Shown one piece after another: positions 1 through 8,907 of a stretch of DNA of 38,618 bases. The translations under genes were made by a program, and so were the position numbers. Within the stretch, counting starts at the first letter, position 1; each line of letters begins with the position of its first letter. The notes beneath the pieces are model-generated. The model searched no databases and was not told the DNA's origin. It worked only from the letters and a program-made list of their open reading frames with translations. This DNA is from Pseudomonadota bacterium (GTDB taxonomy: Bacteria; Pseudomonadota; Gammaproteobacteria; Steroidobacterales; Steroidobacteraceae): positions 1-38,618 of the forward strand of contig JAEWBG010000061.1 of NCBI GenBank assembly GCA_023391335.1, written 5' to 3'.

Positions 1-292
1 ACGTGTTCGTGGGTGGGGGCGGGGGTTCGAGCCGGAACGAAGAGACGAGCGTTGCGCGATGGACTGGCTGCCAACCCCGAACCGTCAACTGCGAGCAACG
101 TGGTTCGTGGGCCGGGGGTCGGGGTTCGAGCCGGAACGAAGAGACGAGCGTTGCGCGATCGACTGGCTGCCAACTCCCAACCGTCAACCGCGAGCAACGT
201 GGGTCGTGGGTCGTGGGTCGGGGTTCGAGCCTGAACGAAGAGACGAGCGTTGCGCGATCGACTGGCTGCCAACTCCGAACCGTCAACGGCCA
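1..292. repeat. 99-bp tandem repeat, about three copies
   Basis: Three head-to-tail copies run from 1, 98 and 197. The shared core GTTCGAGCC followed by GGAACGAAGAGACGAGCGTT starts near 25, 124 and 223, so the period between cores is 99 bp. Copies differ by a few substitutions and one 2-bp indel. The period is a multiple of three, so open frames run through, but there is no ribosome site and no protein-like composition; I treat it as non-coding. The array continues past the left edge or begins there. It lies directly upstream of the hybrid kinase gene. Confidence 0.85.
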
Positions 293-397
293 ACCGTGAA
301 ACGTGAGACTGATTGACTGCCAACTGACAACTGCCAACCGCCAACCGGCGCTCGCGCCATGAAACGGCCAATTACATACGCACAACAGGTCGATTCT

Positions 398-2335
398 ATG
401 ACTGTGTTTCCCAGTTTCGCCGCCACGTGGGAGCGGTGGCGGACGTCTTTCCATGCGAAGGTGTTGGCTACGATCGTTTTAGCCAGCATGTTCATGATCG
501 CGGCGTTCTACTTGGTCTCTCAGGCCATCGGTCAAGTCAAACAGACTGCGAACTGGACGCGGCACTCGTTGGAAGTGCGCCTGAATCTGCGGGATTTGGA
601 GCGCAGCTTGATCGAGGCGGAAAGCGACGCGCGCGGATATTTGTTAACGAGCTCGCCCACGTATCTCGACGGCTATCGGGACATGATGGCGCTCATCGAT
701 CGGGAGGTCGCCGCCCTTCGATCATTTACGGCGGATAGTGAGATCCAACAAGCCTATGCGGGCCGGCTCGCAGCCCAGTTCCACCGTTGGAAGAGCGAAC
801 TAGACCGCAGCGTCGAGAACCGGGACGGCAGTGAACCCGCTATCGCTGCCGCGCTCACCACAATGCAGACGCTGCGAGAGATCGTCGCGCAGATGGATAG
901 CAACGAGGCGCGTTTGCTCAGTACCAGAACCGTCCTCGAAGAGCGCAGCTTGGGGCGCAATTTTTGGTTCACGGTCGCGCTTTGTGCGGTTACCTTGGCG
1001 TTGGCCGCCGTCGTTTATCTCTTGGTGTTACGAGAGTCCTCGCTGCGGACCAAGGCGGCGGCAGAGCGCGAGGTGCTCAATGCAAGCCTCGAAGCGAGGG
1101 TGATTCAGAGCACACGAGAGCTGCGTAGCGCTAACGAGGCATTGCGACGGGAGAATAAGCAGCGCGAGCAAGCCGAGGTGGAACTGCAGAAGAGCTACGA
1201 ACTGTTGGAAGCTCGGGTCCGCGAAAGAACAGCCGAACTGATCGAAGCCAATTCCGATAAGACACGTTTCCTCTCGGCTGCCAGTCACGATCTGCGCCAA
1301 CCGCTGCACTCGCTAGTGTTGCTGAATGCAACGCTGCGCGGCCAGAAGTTGGACCAAGCGTCGCGCGAGATCGTCGATGCACAACATCAGGCGCTGCAAG
1401 GAATGTCGAATCTTGTGCATTCGCTATTGAGCATCAGCATGCTGGAAGCGGGTGTGGTTCATCCGCAGATCATGAACGTGCCGATTCGCAATGTGCTTGG
1501 CCCCTTGCGCGCCGAATTCACACCGTTGGCTGAAGCCAAGGGACTTGCTTTGAGCGTCGAGCCAACCGAGGACGTCGTGCGATCGGATCTGACGATGCTG
1601 CGTGAGGTCATACAGAATCTGGTGGCCAATGCCATCCGCTATACGCAACAGGGCAGCGTGAGAGTGTATGCACAGCGCACTTCGCAATCGATGCGGATCG
1701 TTGTGAGCGACACCGGTCCAGGCATCCCCAAAGATCAGCTCGACCGTATCTTCGATGAGTTTCATCAGCTCACGCCATCGCCGGGGCGAGAGCGCGAGGG
1801 GTTCGGCCTTGGTTTATCGATCGTGAAGCGGCTGGTGAATGTATTGGGACTGGAATTGGACGTGCAGTCGACAGTCGGGCAAGGAACGACGTTCGTCGTG
1901 GCTGTCCCTCTTGGCGCAGAGGCTGCGCTGCCGATTCCGGATAGCCCCGCTCGTGCCGCCGAGCACGCGAAGGGCTGCATTTTGTTGGTCGACGATGAGA
2001 CGGACGTGAGACAGGCAACCGCCTTCTTTCTGCAGCTCGACGGCCACAAGGTCGTGAGCGTTGGCTCACTGGCGGAGGCGATCGATGCGATGGCTTCGCA
2101 AGATCCTCCGGTCGACATCATCGTCACCGACTTTCAGCTCGGAACGGCGGCGGATGGTGCCGATCTGATTCATCGAATTCGCGCGATGCGCGGCAAAGAT
2201 GTGCCGGCGGTCGTGCTCAGTGGAGATATGTTGGGTGCGACGCGCAAGTGTGCCTCCATATCTCGCTGCAAGATCTTCAACAAGCCCGTCGATCCTGAGG
2301 AGCTGGCCGCGCATCTGGAAACGGCGTTGGGTTGA
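398..2335 (+). CDS. Hybrid histidine kinase (CHASE3-HisKA-HATPase-REC)
   Basis: Membrane sensor kinase with a fused receiver, 645 aa. Seen: transmembrane helices at about 22-40 and 189-211 enclosing a periplasmic CHASE3-like helical domain, a coiled coil at about 222-282, a HisKA box SHDLRQPL with phospho-acceptor His297, N-box asparagines 407 and 411, G1 box DTGPGIP from Asp438, G2 box GFGLGL from Gly468, and a C-terminal receiver with Asp578 in VTDFQL. An in-frame ATG lies 13 codons upstream at 359; I prefer 398 because AGG sits 8 nt before it and nothing precedes 359. The core is clearly related to the kinase at 25329-27446. The signal is unknown. No separate DNA-binding response regulator is adjacent, so output probably passes to a distant partner. 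Confidence 0.9.
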   Translation: MTVFPSFAATWERWRTSFHAKVLATIVLASMFMIAAFYLVSQAIGQVKQTANWTRHSLEVRLNLRDLERSLIEAESDARGYLLTSSPTYLDGYRDMMALIDREVAALRSFTADSEIQQAYAGRLAAQFHRWKSELDRSVENRDGSEPAIAAALTTMQTLREIVAQMDSNEARLLSTRTVLEERSLGRNFWFTVALCAVTLALAAVVYLLVLRESSLRTKAAAEREVLNASLEARVIQSTRELRSANEALRRENKQREQAEVELQKSYELLEARVRERTAELIEANSDKTRFLSAASHDLRQPLHSLVLLNATLRGQKLDQASREIVDAQHQALQGMSNLVHSLLSISMLEAGVVHPQIMNVPIRNVLGPLRAEFTPLAEAKGLALSVEPTEDVVRSDLTMLREVIQNLVANAIRYTQQGSVRVYAQRTSQSMRIVVSDTGPGIPKDQLDRIFDEFHQLTPSPGREREGFGLGLSIVKRLVNVLGLELDVQSTVGQGTTFVVAVPLGAEAALPIPDSPARAAEHAKGCILLVDDETDVRQATAFFLQLDGHKVVSVGSLAEAIDAMASQDPPVDIIVTDFQLGTAADGADLIHRIRAMRGKDVPAVVLSGDMLGATRKCASISRCKIFNKPVDPEELAAHLETALG

Positions 2336-2351
2336 TTGCGATTCGTCCGAG

Positions 2352-2372
2352 ATCGAGCGTCTTGCGCTCGAT
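2352..2372 (+). terminator. Stem-loop after hybrid kinase gene
   Basis: ATCGAGCG, loop TCTTG, CGCTCGAT form a perfect 8-bp stem that starts 17 nt after the stop codon. There is no T-run, so termination here is inferred from position only. Confidence 0.35.
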
Positions 2373-2579
2373 GAGAGTCCGTCGCGATACAGAGCCAACT
2401 CTGCAACTCGTCGATAAGGTCTACGCCGTAGGGATTAGGCTTTTGTACCGATACCGTCATGCTGCGACGGTAAACACACTCAACGCCAATCAACATCAAT
2501 CGGCAACCGTTGTTGGGACCGGCGCTTCAACGCACCCTGGTTGTTCGCTTACTAAGAACCTGGCGATCGCATTCTCGTC

Positions 2580-3168
2580 ATGCTGCAAAGCGTCCTGTGG
2601 AACGAGCTGGGCAGAGTCGTACTTGTCGCGGGCATGCCGATCGGCCTGATCGTCTTCATCTGGGGCGTACGTCACTTGCGAGGCACGTTGGAGAATTCGA
2701 TTCACGTGTCGCTGCTGAATCGGTATCAAGATGGCCTGCGCACGGTTGCGGAATCTTGGGCGAGCATCTCGAAACGACCGCCTAGTGACTCGCCCGCTTC
2801 ATTTGCGGATGAAACGCGCACGCGCGTGATGGCGAGCTTGCTCGTCACTCTCTTCGAAGAAGCCTTCCTACTGATGTATCGGCACTCATGGCCGATGCGG
2901 CGCAATCGTCATTGGATGTTTTGGAACCAACGGCTTTACGAATGGTGCGCCCATTGCCGAGTTCCGCGAATTGTTGCCGCAATTGTTGCGCGGGCGCGAT
3001 CCCGAATTCGCTCGCTACTGCTTAGCCATCCTCGAACGCGAACGCTCGCGATATGAGAGCGCCATTCCGCAAGCAGCGGAAGCAGAACTCGCCTTTACCT
3101 CGCCGATGCACAACCCGTGGATCCATGCGGCTAACACCACGCGAGTGCTTAAAGAAACGCGCCACTAA
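2580..3168 (+). pseudogene. Frame-disrupted small membrane protein gene
   Basis: Two frames carry pieces of what looks like one protein. The first (2580-3056) opens with a membrane helix at about residues 15-31, then a segment containing LLNRYQDGLRTVAESW and LFEEAFLLMYR, and continues to WMFWNQRLYEW. The protein-like character then moves to the +1 frame, where PIAEFRELLPQLLRGRDPEF continues to the stop at 3168. W..W..RL followed by FREL....R..F is an order I associate with small uncharacterised proteobacterial membrane proteins. The frame changes near 2945. Another doubtful spot is 2880-2912, where a third frame reads ALMADAA. This could be real decay or sequencing error; function unknown. 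Confidence 0.5.
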
Positions 3169-3202
3169 GCGGTTGTCGCTTTGCATTCGGCGCTCACTCG
3201 CG

Positions 3203-3233
3203 CATCACCCATCACCCATCACCCCATCACCTC
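3203..3233. repeat. CATCACCC microrepeat
   Basis: Four near-perfect CATCACCC or CATCACCTC units lie between the broken gene and the synthetase operon. Similar CATCACCTCATCAC strings occur inside the larger repeats at about 20852 and, inverted, at about 31543, so this looks like a fragment of that family. Confidence 0.55.
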
Positions 3234-3323
3234 TACGGGGCTCCCCTTAACCGACTGCCAAGATTCCGCATGGGCCGCGGTAGTTGCACCGCCCACATTA
3301 CGCGAACAAGAAGGGGGTGCACG

Positions 3324-5096
3324 ATGAGCTATGTCGAACAAATAACGACCCCGGTGTCGGTGCCTAAGCAGGCACCGACGGTCCCACCGAACCTGCGCGA
3401 CTACGCTACGTTCCGTGCCGACTTTTCGTGGGACCGATTGGGGCGCGACCTCATCGATCGCAATGACGATAAGTTCAACATCGTTCATCTGGCACTGGAT
3501 CGACACGCAGCCCTAACACCGGACAAAGTAGCTGTGCGCTTCGCAGATCAGAATCACACCGTCATTGAGTTCACGTACAAGGCGCTGTGGTCTCGAGCGA
3601 ACCGATTTTCGAATTGGCTGCGCGCACACAACCTGCCACGCGGTGCCGTGGTCGCATCCCTGCTGGGGCGTTCGCCGACGCTCTATTCGACGCTCCTCGG
3701 GACGCTCAAATACGGTGCGGTCTTCTCTCCGCTGTTTACTGCGTTCGGACCAGAGCCGATTCGTTCTCGCATGGAATTGTCGGGCGCCGCGGTCCTGGTC
3801 ACGACTCAGTCATTGTACGAACGCAAGGTGGCGCCGATCCGCGCGAGTTTGCCTGCATTGCGCCACGTGCTCCTGGTGCGCGATAGCTCTTCCGCTGTGC
3901 TGCCTCCCAATACCGAAGATGCTGAAGCTGCGCTCGCAGCGATGCACGACACATTCGCAACCGTACCGACACAGGCGGACGAACCCGCGCTGATTCACTT
4001 CACGAGCGGCACGACAGGTAAGCCCAAAGGCGTCGTGCACGTACATCGCGCGGCGATCGCGCACTACGCTTCCGCAAAGCTTGCGTTAGATCTGCACCCT
4101 GAAGACGTGTTCTGGTGTACGGCCGATCCAGGCTGGGTCACTGGTATCTCGTATGGAGTCATTGCGCCGCTGACGTGCGGCGTCACCTCGCTCGTCGATC
4201 GCGAAGAAATGGACATCGAGCGCTGGTACGACTTGCTCGACAAGCATCGGGTGACGGTGTGGTACACCGCGCCGACGGCACTGCGCATGTTGATGAAGGC
4301 TGGGCTCGACCCACTACGCAAGCATTCATATCCAGCGCTTCGTCACATTGCGAGTGTTGGAGAGCCGCTGAATCCCGAAGCGGTGCTGTGGGGGAAAGAA
4401 GCCTTCGGATTGCCGGTGCATGACACGTGGTGGCAGACGGAAACCGGCGCGATCATGATCGCAAACTTTATCGCGGAACCGTTGTACGCCGGATCGATGG
4501 GACAGGCGATGCCGGGTATCGAGATCGCGATCGGCAAGCGACAAGAAGATGGCAGCGTAAAGATTCTCGAGAACGGCGAAGTAGGCGAGATCGTCCTGCG
4601 ACCCGGTTGGCCGTCGATGTTCAAGACCTATTTGAACGACGAGGCGCGATTTCGGAAAAGCTTCGCAGACGATTGGTATTTCTCGAGCGACGAAGCGCGC
4701 AGGGACGAACGCGGATATTTTTGGTTCGTGGGCCGCAGCGACGACATCATCAAATCCTCAGGTCACCTCATCAGTCCCTTCGAGCTCGAATCCACTTTGA
4801 ATCAGCACTCGGCCGTACTGCAGAGCGCCGTCATTGGATTGCCCGATGAGATGGCCGGCCAAATCGTCCGAGCGGTCATCGAGCTGCGTCCAGGTCAAAA
4901 TGCAAGCGAGGAGGTCCGACGCAGCATACTCGCGCACGCGCGCCGTGCTTTGGGGGCGGCAATCGCTCCCAGAGAAATCGAATTCATCGATTCGCTGCCG
5001 CGAACGCGCAGCGGCAAGATCATGCGGCGCTTGTTACGAGCACGCGCGTTGGGACAGCCGGAGGGGGACTTATCGACCCTGGAGCCAACGGCATGA
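3324..5096 (+). CDS. AMP-forming acetyl/acyl-CoA synthetase, AcsA-like
   Basis: ANL-superfamily enzyme, 590 aa: carboxylate + ATP + CoA to acyl-CoA. Seen: adenylate-binding loop TSGTTGKPKG at about 227-236, the hinge region around GRSDDIIKSSGHLISPFE, and the C-terminal catalytic lysine Lys565 in RTRSGKIMRR. Length and N-terminus resemble the short Bacillus AcsA form rather than 650-aa Acs. The frame opens upstream, but ATG 3324 is preceded by AAGGGGGT at good spacing, so I start there. First gene of a five-gene operon; its stop overlaps the next start as ATGA. In this context it would supply acetyl-CoA or another short acyl-CoA alongside the dehydrogenase complex. Substrate cannot be read from sequence; propionate or a medium chain are alternatives. 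Confidence 0.88.
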   Translation: MSYVEQITTPVSVPKQAPTVPPNLRDYATFRADFSWDRLGRDLIDRNDDKFNIVHLALDRHAALTPDKVAVRFADQNHTVIEFTYKALWSRANRFSNWLRAHNLPRGAVVASLLGRSPTLYSTLLGTLKYGAVFSPLFTAFGPEPIRSRMELSGAAVLVTTQSLYERKVAPIRASLPALRHVLLVRDSSSAVLPPNTEDAEAALAAMHDTFATVPTQADEPALIHFTSGTTGKPKGVVHVHRAAIAHYASAKLALDLHPEDVFWCTADPGWVTGISYGVIAPLTCGVTSLVDREEMDIERWYDLLDKHRVTVWYTAPTALRMLMKAGLDPLRKHSYPALRHIASVGEPLNPEAVLWGKEAFGLPVHDTWWQTETGAIMIANFIAEPLYAGSMGQAMPGIEIAIGKRQEDGSVKILENGEVGEIVLRPGWPSMFKTYLNDEARFRKSFADDWYFSSDEARRDERGYFWFVGRSDDIIKSSGHLISPFELESTLNQHSAVLQSAVIGLPDEMAGQIVRAVIELRPGQNASEEVRRSILAHARRALGAAIAPREIEFIDSLPRTRSGKIMRRLLRARALGQPEGDLSTLEPTA

Positions 5097-6082
5097 GTGC
5101 AGCGGCAGCCTCCATGGTCACTCGCGAGCACGCGTTGGATCTGCTGGCGAAGATGCTGCGGATTCGCTGTTTCGAAGATCGCTGTGCGGAGTTGTACAGC
5201 GCCGGGAAGATTCGCGGCTTCTTGCACTTGTACAACGGTGAGGAAGCCATCGCAGTAGCCATGATGCAGGCGCTGCGGCCAGAAGATGCCGTCGTCGGAA
5301 CGTACCGCGAGCATGGCCATGCGTTGGCGCGGGGCGTACCCATGCGTTCGGTCATGGCCGAACTCTTCGGCAAACAAACGGGGTGTTGTCGCGGTCGCGG
5401 CGGCTCCATGCATCTCTTCGACAGTTCTAAGCGCTTCTACGGCGGCAATGCCATCGTCGCAAGTTGCTTGCCGCTAGCAGTCGGTCTCGGGCTTGCAGAA
5501 AAGTTGCAGGGGCGTGCGGGGATTGCGGTCTGCTTCTTCGGCGAGGGTGCAGTCGCTGAAGGGGAGTTCCATGAGTCGATGAACCTCGCCTCACTGTGGT
5601 CGATCCCGATTCTCTTCGTTTGCGAGAACAACTTCTACGCGATGGGGACAGCCTTGTCGCGGTCGGAAGCCGAATTGGATTTGGTCAAGAAGGCCGCTGC
5701 GTATCGAATGCACGCCCAAGCTGTGGATGGGATGGACGTCTTCGCGGTGGAAGCGGTTGCAGAAGAACTCGTGAGCTACGTGAGGAAGAATCAAGCACCC
5801 GCGTTTCTCGAAGCCAAGACCTATCGCTTCCGTGCGCATTCGATGTATGACCCGCAGCTCTATCGGGACAAGGCGGAGATCAAGCAGTGGGAAGAGAAGG
5901 GACCATTGATCTCCCTCACGCGTCGACTCAAAGCGCAGCAGCTGATGACCGAGGAAGATTTCTTGCGGCTGCAGCAAGCCGCAATCGATGAGATCGAGGA
6001 TGCGGTTGCGTTCGCGGACACCTCGCCCCTAGAGCCCGTTGCGGAACTGGAGCGGCACATCTATTCGGAAGTTTCGGCATGA
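5093..6082 (+). CDS. 2-oxo acid dehydrogenase E1 alpha subunit
   Basis: Thiamine diphosphate-dependent decarboxylase subunit of a pyruvate- or acetoin-dehydrogenase type complex, 329 aa, usual size. Seen: RGRGGSMHLFD and FYGGNAIV, the ThDP/Mg motif starting at Gly150 as GEGAVAEG and closing with Asn179-Asn180, and a RAHSMYDPQLYRD loop matching the phosphorylation-loop region of E1 alpha. The usual GDG is GEG here, a conservative acidic swap. It shares ATGA with the gene before and with the E1 beta gene after, implying coupled translation. Pyruvate is likely; acetoin or a branched-chain oxo acid cannot be excluded. Confidence 0.9.
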   Translation: MSAAAASMVTREHALDLLAKMLRIRCFEDRCAELYSAGKIRGFLHLYNGEEAIAVAMMQALRPEDAVVGTYREHGHALARGVPMRSVMAELFGKQTGCCRGRGGSMHLFDSSKRFYGGNAIVASCLPLAVGLGLAEKLQGRAGIAVCFFGEGAVAEGEFHESMNLASLWSIPILFVCENNFYAMGTALSRSEAELDLVKKAAAYRMHAQAVDGMDVFAVEAVAEELVSYVRKNQAPAFLEAKTYRFRAHSMYDPQLYRDKAEIKQWEEKGPLISLTRRLKAQQLMTEEDFLRLQQAAIDEIEDAVAFADTSPLEPVAELERHIYSEVSA

Positions 6083-7074
6083 GCGCTCAGCCTGCGGTGC
6101 TGACGTATCGACAAGCGCTGCGGCAAGGCTTGCGCGAAGCACTGCTGAGCGATCCCAAGGTCTTCGTGATGGGAGAAGACATCGGCCGTTACGGCGGATG
6201 TTTCGCCGTCACCAAAGGGCTGCTCGAAGAGTTCGGCGAAACGCGTATTCGCGACACGCCGCTGTCGGAGTCGGCATTCGTCGGTGCGGGAATCGGTGCT
6301 GCATTGGGCGGGATGCGTCCGATCGTCGAGATCATGACTGTGAACTTCAGTCTGCTGGCGCTCGATCAAATTCTGAACACTGCCGCGACGCTCTCCCACA
6401 TGACTGCCGGCCAATTGAATGTGCCGCTGATCATCCGCATGACGACGGGCGCGGGGCGGCAGATCGCTGCTCAGCACTCGCATAGCTTGGAAGGGTGGTA
6501 CAGCCACATCCCCGGTCTTCGCATACTAGTGCCCGCCACGATCGACGATGCGGCCGGGATGTTGCGGGCGGCGCTGACGTACCGCGACCCGGTCATCCTC
6601 TTCGAGCACATCAATCTGTACAACTCCACAGGCGATCTCACCGAGCAGGCACGGCACATCGACATCGAACATGCTGCAGTTAGAAGAGTCGGAAGCGATG
6701 TGTCTTTGATTACCTACGGCGCTTCGTTGTTTAAGTGCATGCAGGCGGCACAGAAGCTCGCAGCAGAGAGCATCGACGCGGAGGTAATCGACTTGCGTGT
6801 GCTGCGTCCTTTAGATGAAGCCGCTGTGCTCGAGTCGGTACGCAAGACGCATCGCGCTGTGATTGTGGACGAAGGATGGCGCAGCGTAAGTGTTGCCGCT
6901 GAGGTGGGCATGCGCATCATGGAAGGCGCGTTCTATGAGTTGGACGCGCCAGTGGCGCGCGTGTGCAGTCGAGAAGTGCCGGTTCCCTACGCGAAGCACT
7001 TGGAGGACGCGGTCCTGCCTCAAGTCGAAGACATCGTCAGATCAGTCAAGGCGATGATTACTCATGGCAAGTGA
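6079..7074 (+). CDS. 2-oxo acid dehydrogenase E1 beta subunit
   Basis: Partner of E1 alpha, 331 aa. Seen: TYRQALRQGLREAL at the N-terminus, GEDIGRYGG, the TPLSESAFVGAGIGAAL segment, AAQHSHSLEGWY (ThDP pyrimidine region), and the C-terminal transketolase-C domain with VIDLRVLRPLDEAAV. Overlaps the E1 alpha stop by 4 bp and the E2 start by 11 bp. Together the two subunits form the alpha2beta2 decarboxylase that reductively acylates the E2 lipoyl group. Confidence 0.92.
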   Translation: MSAQPAVLTYRQALRQGLREALLSDPKVFVMGEDIGRYGGCFAVTKGLLEEFGETRIRDTPLSESAFVGAGIGAALGGMRPIVEIMTVNFSLLALDQILNTAATLSHMTAGQLNVPLIIRMTTGAGRQIAAQHSHSLEGWYSHIPGLRILVPATIDDAAGMLRAALTYRDPVILFEHINLYNSTGDLTEQARHIDIEHAAVRRVGSDVSLITYGASLFKCMQAAQKLAAESIDAEVIDLRVLRPLDEAAVLESVRKTHRAVIVDEGWRSVSVAAEVGMRIMEGAFYELDAPVARVCSREVPVPYAKHLEDAVLPQVEDIVRSVKAMITHGK

Positions 7075-8221
7075 ATTCCTCATGCCTTCGCTTGGTCCTG
7101 ACATGGAGTCGGGCACGCTCGTCGAATGGAAGATCAAGCCGGGCGATGTAGTGAAGCGAGGCGACATCGTTGCACTGGTCGAAACGGACAAGGGCGTCAT
7201 CGATGTGGAGATTTTTGCGAGCGGCACCGTAACAAATCTTCTCGTCGACGCTGGCACACGCGTGCCCGTGGGCACTGTGTTGGCACAGCTCGATGGAGCA
7301 GGAGAACCGGCGGCGCCGGTAGCGCCTACGCCAAAAGTGGTCGCTCCGACTCCCTCAATCGCTCCGGCACCGATCCAACCGAGCGAACCGATCAAACCGG
7401 AAGAGCACGCGCGACAAAGGGTGTCACCGGCAGCTCGCGCCCGAGCCAAACAACTCGGCGTCGATATCGCGCAGGTGCATGGATCCGGTCCGCACGGTGC
7501 AGTCACGCTGGAAGATGTCATTGCTGCCGCGCGGCCCGCGGTTGCTGCTGTCGAACCGGTGCACGACATGCGGCAAATCATCGCGAAGGCCATGACGCGG
7601 TCGAAGCGAGAGATTCCTCACTACTACCTTTCCGTGACGGTCGATTTCAGTCCGGCACAGAGTTGGATCGAACGCTACAACGCGACTGCTTCGATCGAGA
7701 ACCGCATCCTTCCTGCCGCAGTGTTGATCAAAGCCGTCGCGGTCGCGGCAGCCGCAATGCCGGATTTCAACGGCTTCTACCGCAACGATGTATTCACTCC
7801 GTCGAAAGACGTACACGTGGGAATGGCGATCGCGATGCGTGGGGGACGATTGGCCGCTCCGGCATTGCTCGACGCAAATCAAAAACCGCTGGCTGGGATC
7901 ATGAATGAGCTGCGCGACCTGACGTCGCGCGTGCGAGCCGGGCACATGCGCGGATCGGAACTTTCGTCTCCGACGATCACCGTTACGAGCCTTGCGGAGG
8001 ACGGCATCGATTTCTTGATGCCCGCGATTTATCCGCCGCAAGTGGCGATCATCGGATTCGGATCGGTAGTGCGACGTCCGATTGTGGTTGGCGAAGAGAT
8101 TCGTGCTGCTCCCACTGTAGTGATGACGCTTGCTGCCGATCATCGCGTTACCGATGGACGTGCTGGTGCGCATTTCCTCGCTCGAGTGCGCGAGGCTTTA
8201 TTGCATCCGGAGACGTTATGA
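7064..8221 (+). CDS. 2-oxo acid dehydrogenase E2, lipoyl acyltransferase
   Basis: Dihydrolipoamide acyltransferase, 385 aa. Domains: one N-terminal lipoyl domain with lipoyl-lysine Lys43 in ETDKGVIDVE, a Pro/Ala-rich linker at about 83-115, a peripheral-subunit-binding domain at about 118-150 (SPAARARAKQLGVD), and the catalytic core ending in DHRVTDG with His360 and Asp364. It starts inside the E1 beta gene. The E3 dihydrolipoamide dehydrogenase needed to reoxidise the lipoyl group is not in the operon nor in this window, so E3 must be shared from elsewhere. The next gene is an ACP, which is unusual for a PDH operon. Confidence 0.9.
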   Translation: MASEFLMPSLGPDMESGTLVEWKIKPGDVVKRGDIVALVETDKGVIDVEIFASGTVTNLLVDAGTRVPVGTVLAQLDGAGEPAAPVAPTPKVVAPTPSIAPAPIQPSEPIKPEEHARQRVSPAARARAKQLGVDIAQVHGSGPHGAVTLEDVIAAARPAVAAVEPVHDMRQIIAKAMTRSKREIPHYYLSVTVDFSPAQSWIERYNATASIENRILPAAVLIKAVAVAAAAMPDFNGFYRNDVFTPSKDVHVGMAIAMRGGRLAAPALLDANQKPLAGIMNELRDLTSRVRAGHMRGSELSSPTITVTSLAEDGIDFLMPAIYPPQVAIIGFGSVVRRPIVVGEEIRAAPTVVMTLAADHRVTDGRAGAHFLARVREALLHPETL

Positions 8222-8481
8222 GCAGCAGCGAGTTGGAGCCGAAGATCTTGGGGATCTTGTGCGAAGTTGCGCCGGATGTGGATCCCGCCGCGTTGAAGCG
8301 CGATCAGAACTTTCGCGATCAGTTCGATTTCGATTCGATGGATACGCTGAACTTCGCGATCGGTTTGCACCGCGCGTTCGGGATCGAAATCCCGGAGGTC
8401 GACTATGGCCAACTGGCAGGGTTGGCGAAGGCGTCAGATTATGTAAGGCGCAAGCTGGGGGCGGGCGGGCCTGAGGCGTAG
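8218..8481 (+). CDS. Acyl carrier protein
   Basis: 87 aa, phosphopantetheine-binding. Seen: FDFDSMD with Ser40 as the expected 4'-phosphopantetheine site; the common DSL is DSM here. Acidic helical make-up and the hydrophobic helix after Ser40 (TLNFAIGLHRAFGIEIPE) fit the ACP fold. It overlaps the E2 stop by ATGA and ends the operon. Inference: it could accept acyl groups from E2-bound acyl-dihydrolipoamide or from the synthetase. No phosphopantetheinyl transferase or ketosynthase is nearby. An unrelated housekeeping role is unlikely, because the gene is translationally coupled. Confidence 0.85.
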   Translation: MSSSELEPKILGILCEVAPDVDPAALKRDQNFRDQFDFDSMDTLNFAIGLHRAFGIEIPEVDYGQLAGLAKASDYVRRKLGAGGPEA

Positions 8482-8907
8482 GCATACATATATATGTGTC
8501 GCCGGAGGAAGGAGGTTTCACACGGAGGGCACGGAGAGCACGGAGACGGACGAAACACAAAGCGCACAAGAAGGAACACAAAGGGCACAAAGAGAACTGA
8601 ATGAGAATGAGGCCTCCGCTTTGTGATCTTTGTTTTTCTATGTGCTCCTTGTGTTGCGTTTGTTCTCGAGTCGGACGAACACAAAGCGCACAAAAACATC
8701 GGAGATTGGACAGGATGAACAGGATTAACGGGACGGGATGAGGCAGGGGGCCTCCGCTTTGTTTGTGTTGCGTCCGATTCCAGGTGTCAGTTGACCGTTG
8801 GCTGTTGGCGGTGAGAAGAGTCGCTGTCACGCGCGAGTTCTTCTGTCTGTCAACGGTCGACCGTCAACCGTCGTCAGACGGAGCAGTCACAGGTGTGTCG
8901 CATCCAG
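8482..8907. repeat. Intergenic dispersed-repeat block
   Basis: No gene is seen in these 426 bp. 8486-8497 is a perfect 12-nt palindrome ACATATATATGT just after the ACP stop. From about 8515 come copies of the CACGGAGGGCACGGAGAG type, then ACACAAAGCGCACAA strings, then GGACAGGATGAACAGGATT near 8710. All recur, on either strand, at 20.3-21.0, 31.4-31.97, 33.7-34.0 and 36.5-36.6 kb. The CCTCCGTG motif continues into the end of the convergent GMC gene. Confidence 0.75.

Noticed and set aside
1..299. Repeat protein of 98 aa
   Set aside because: The open frame follows only from a repeat period divisible by three; several frames are open and there is no ribosome site.
7126..7908. 260-aa Arg-rich ORF overlapping the E2 gene
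   Set aside because: Out-of-frame shadow of the E2 gene; the E2 frame has full domain motifs.
8486..8497. Intrinsic terminator of the dehydrogenase operon
   Set aside because: ACATATATATGT is AT-only in the stem, with no loop and no T-run.
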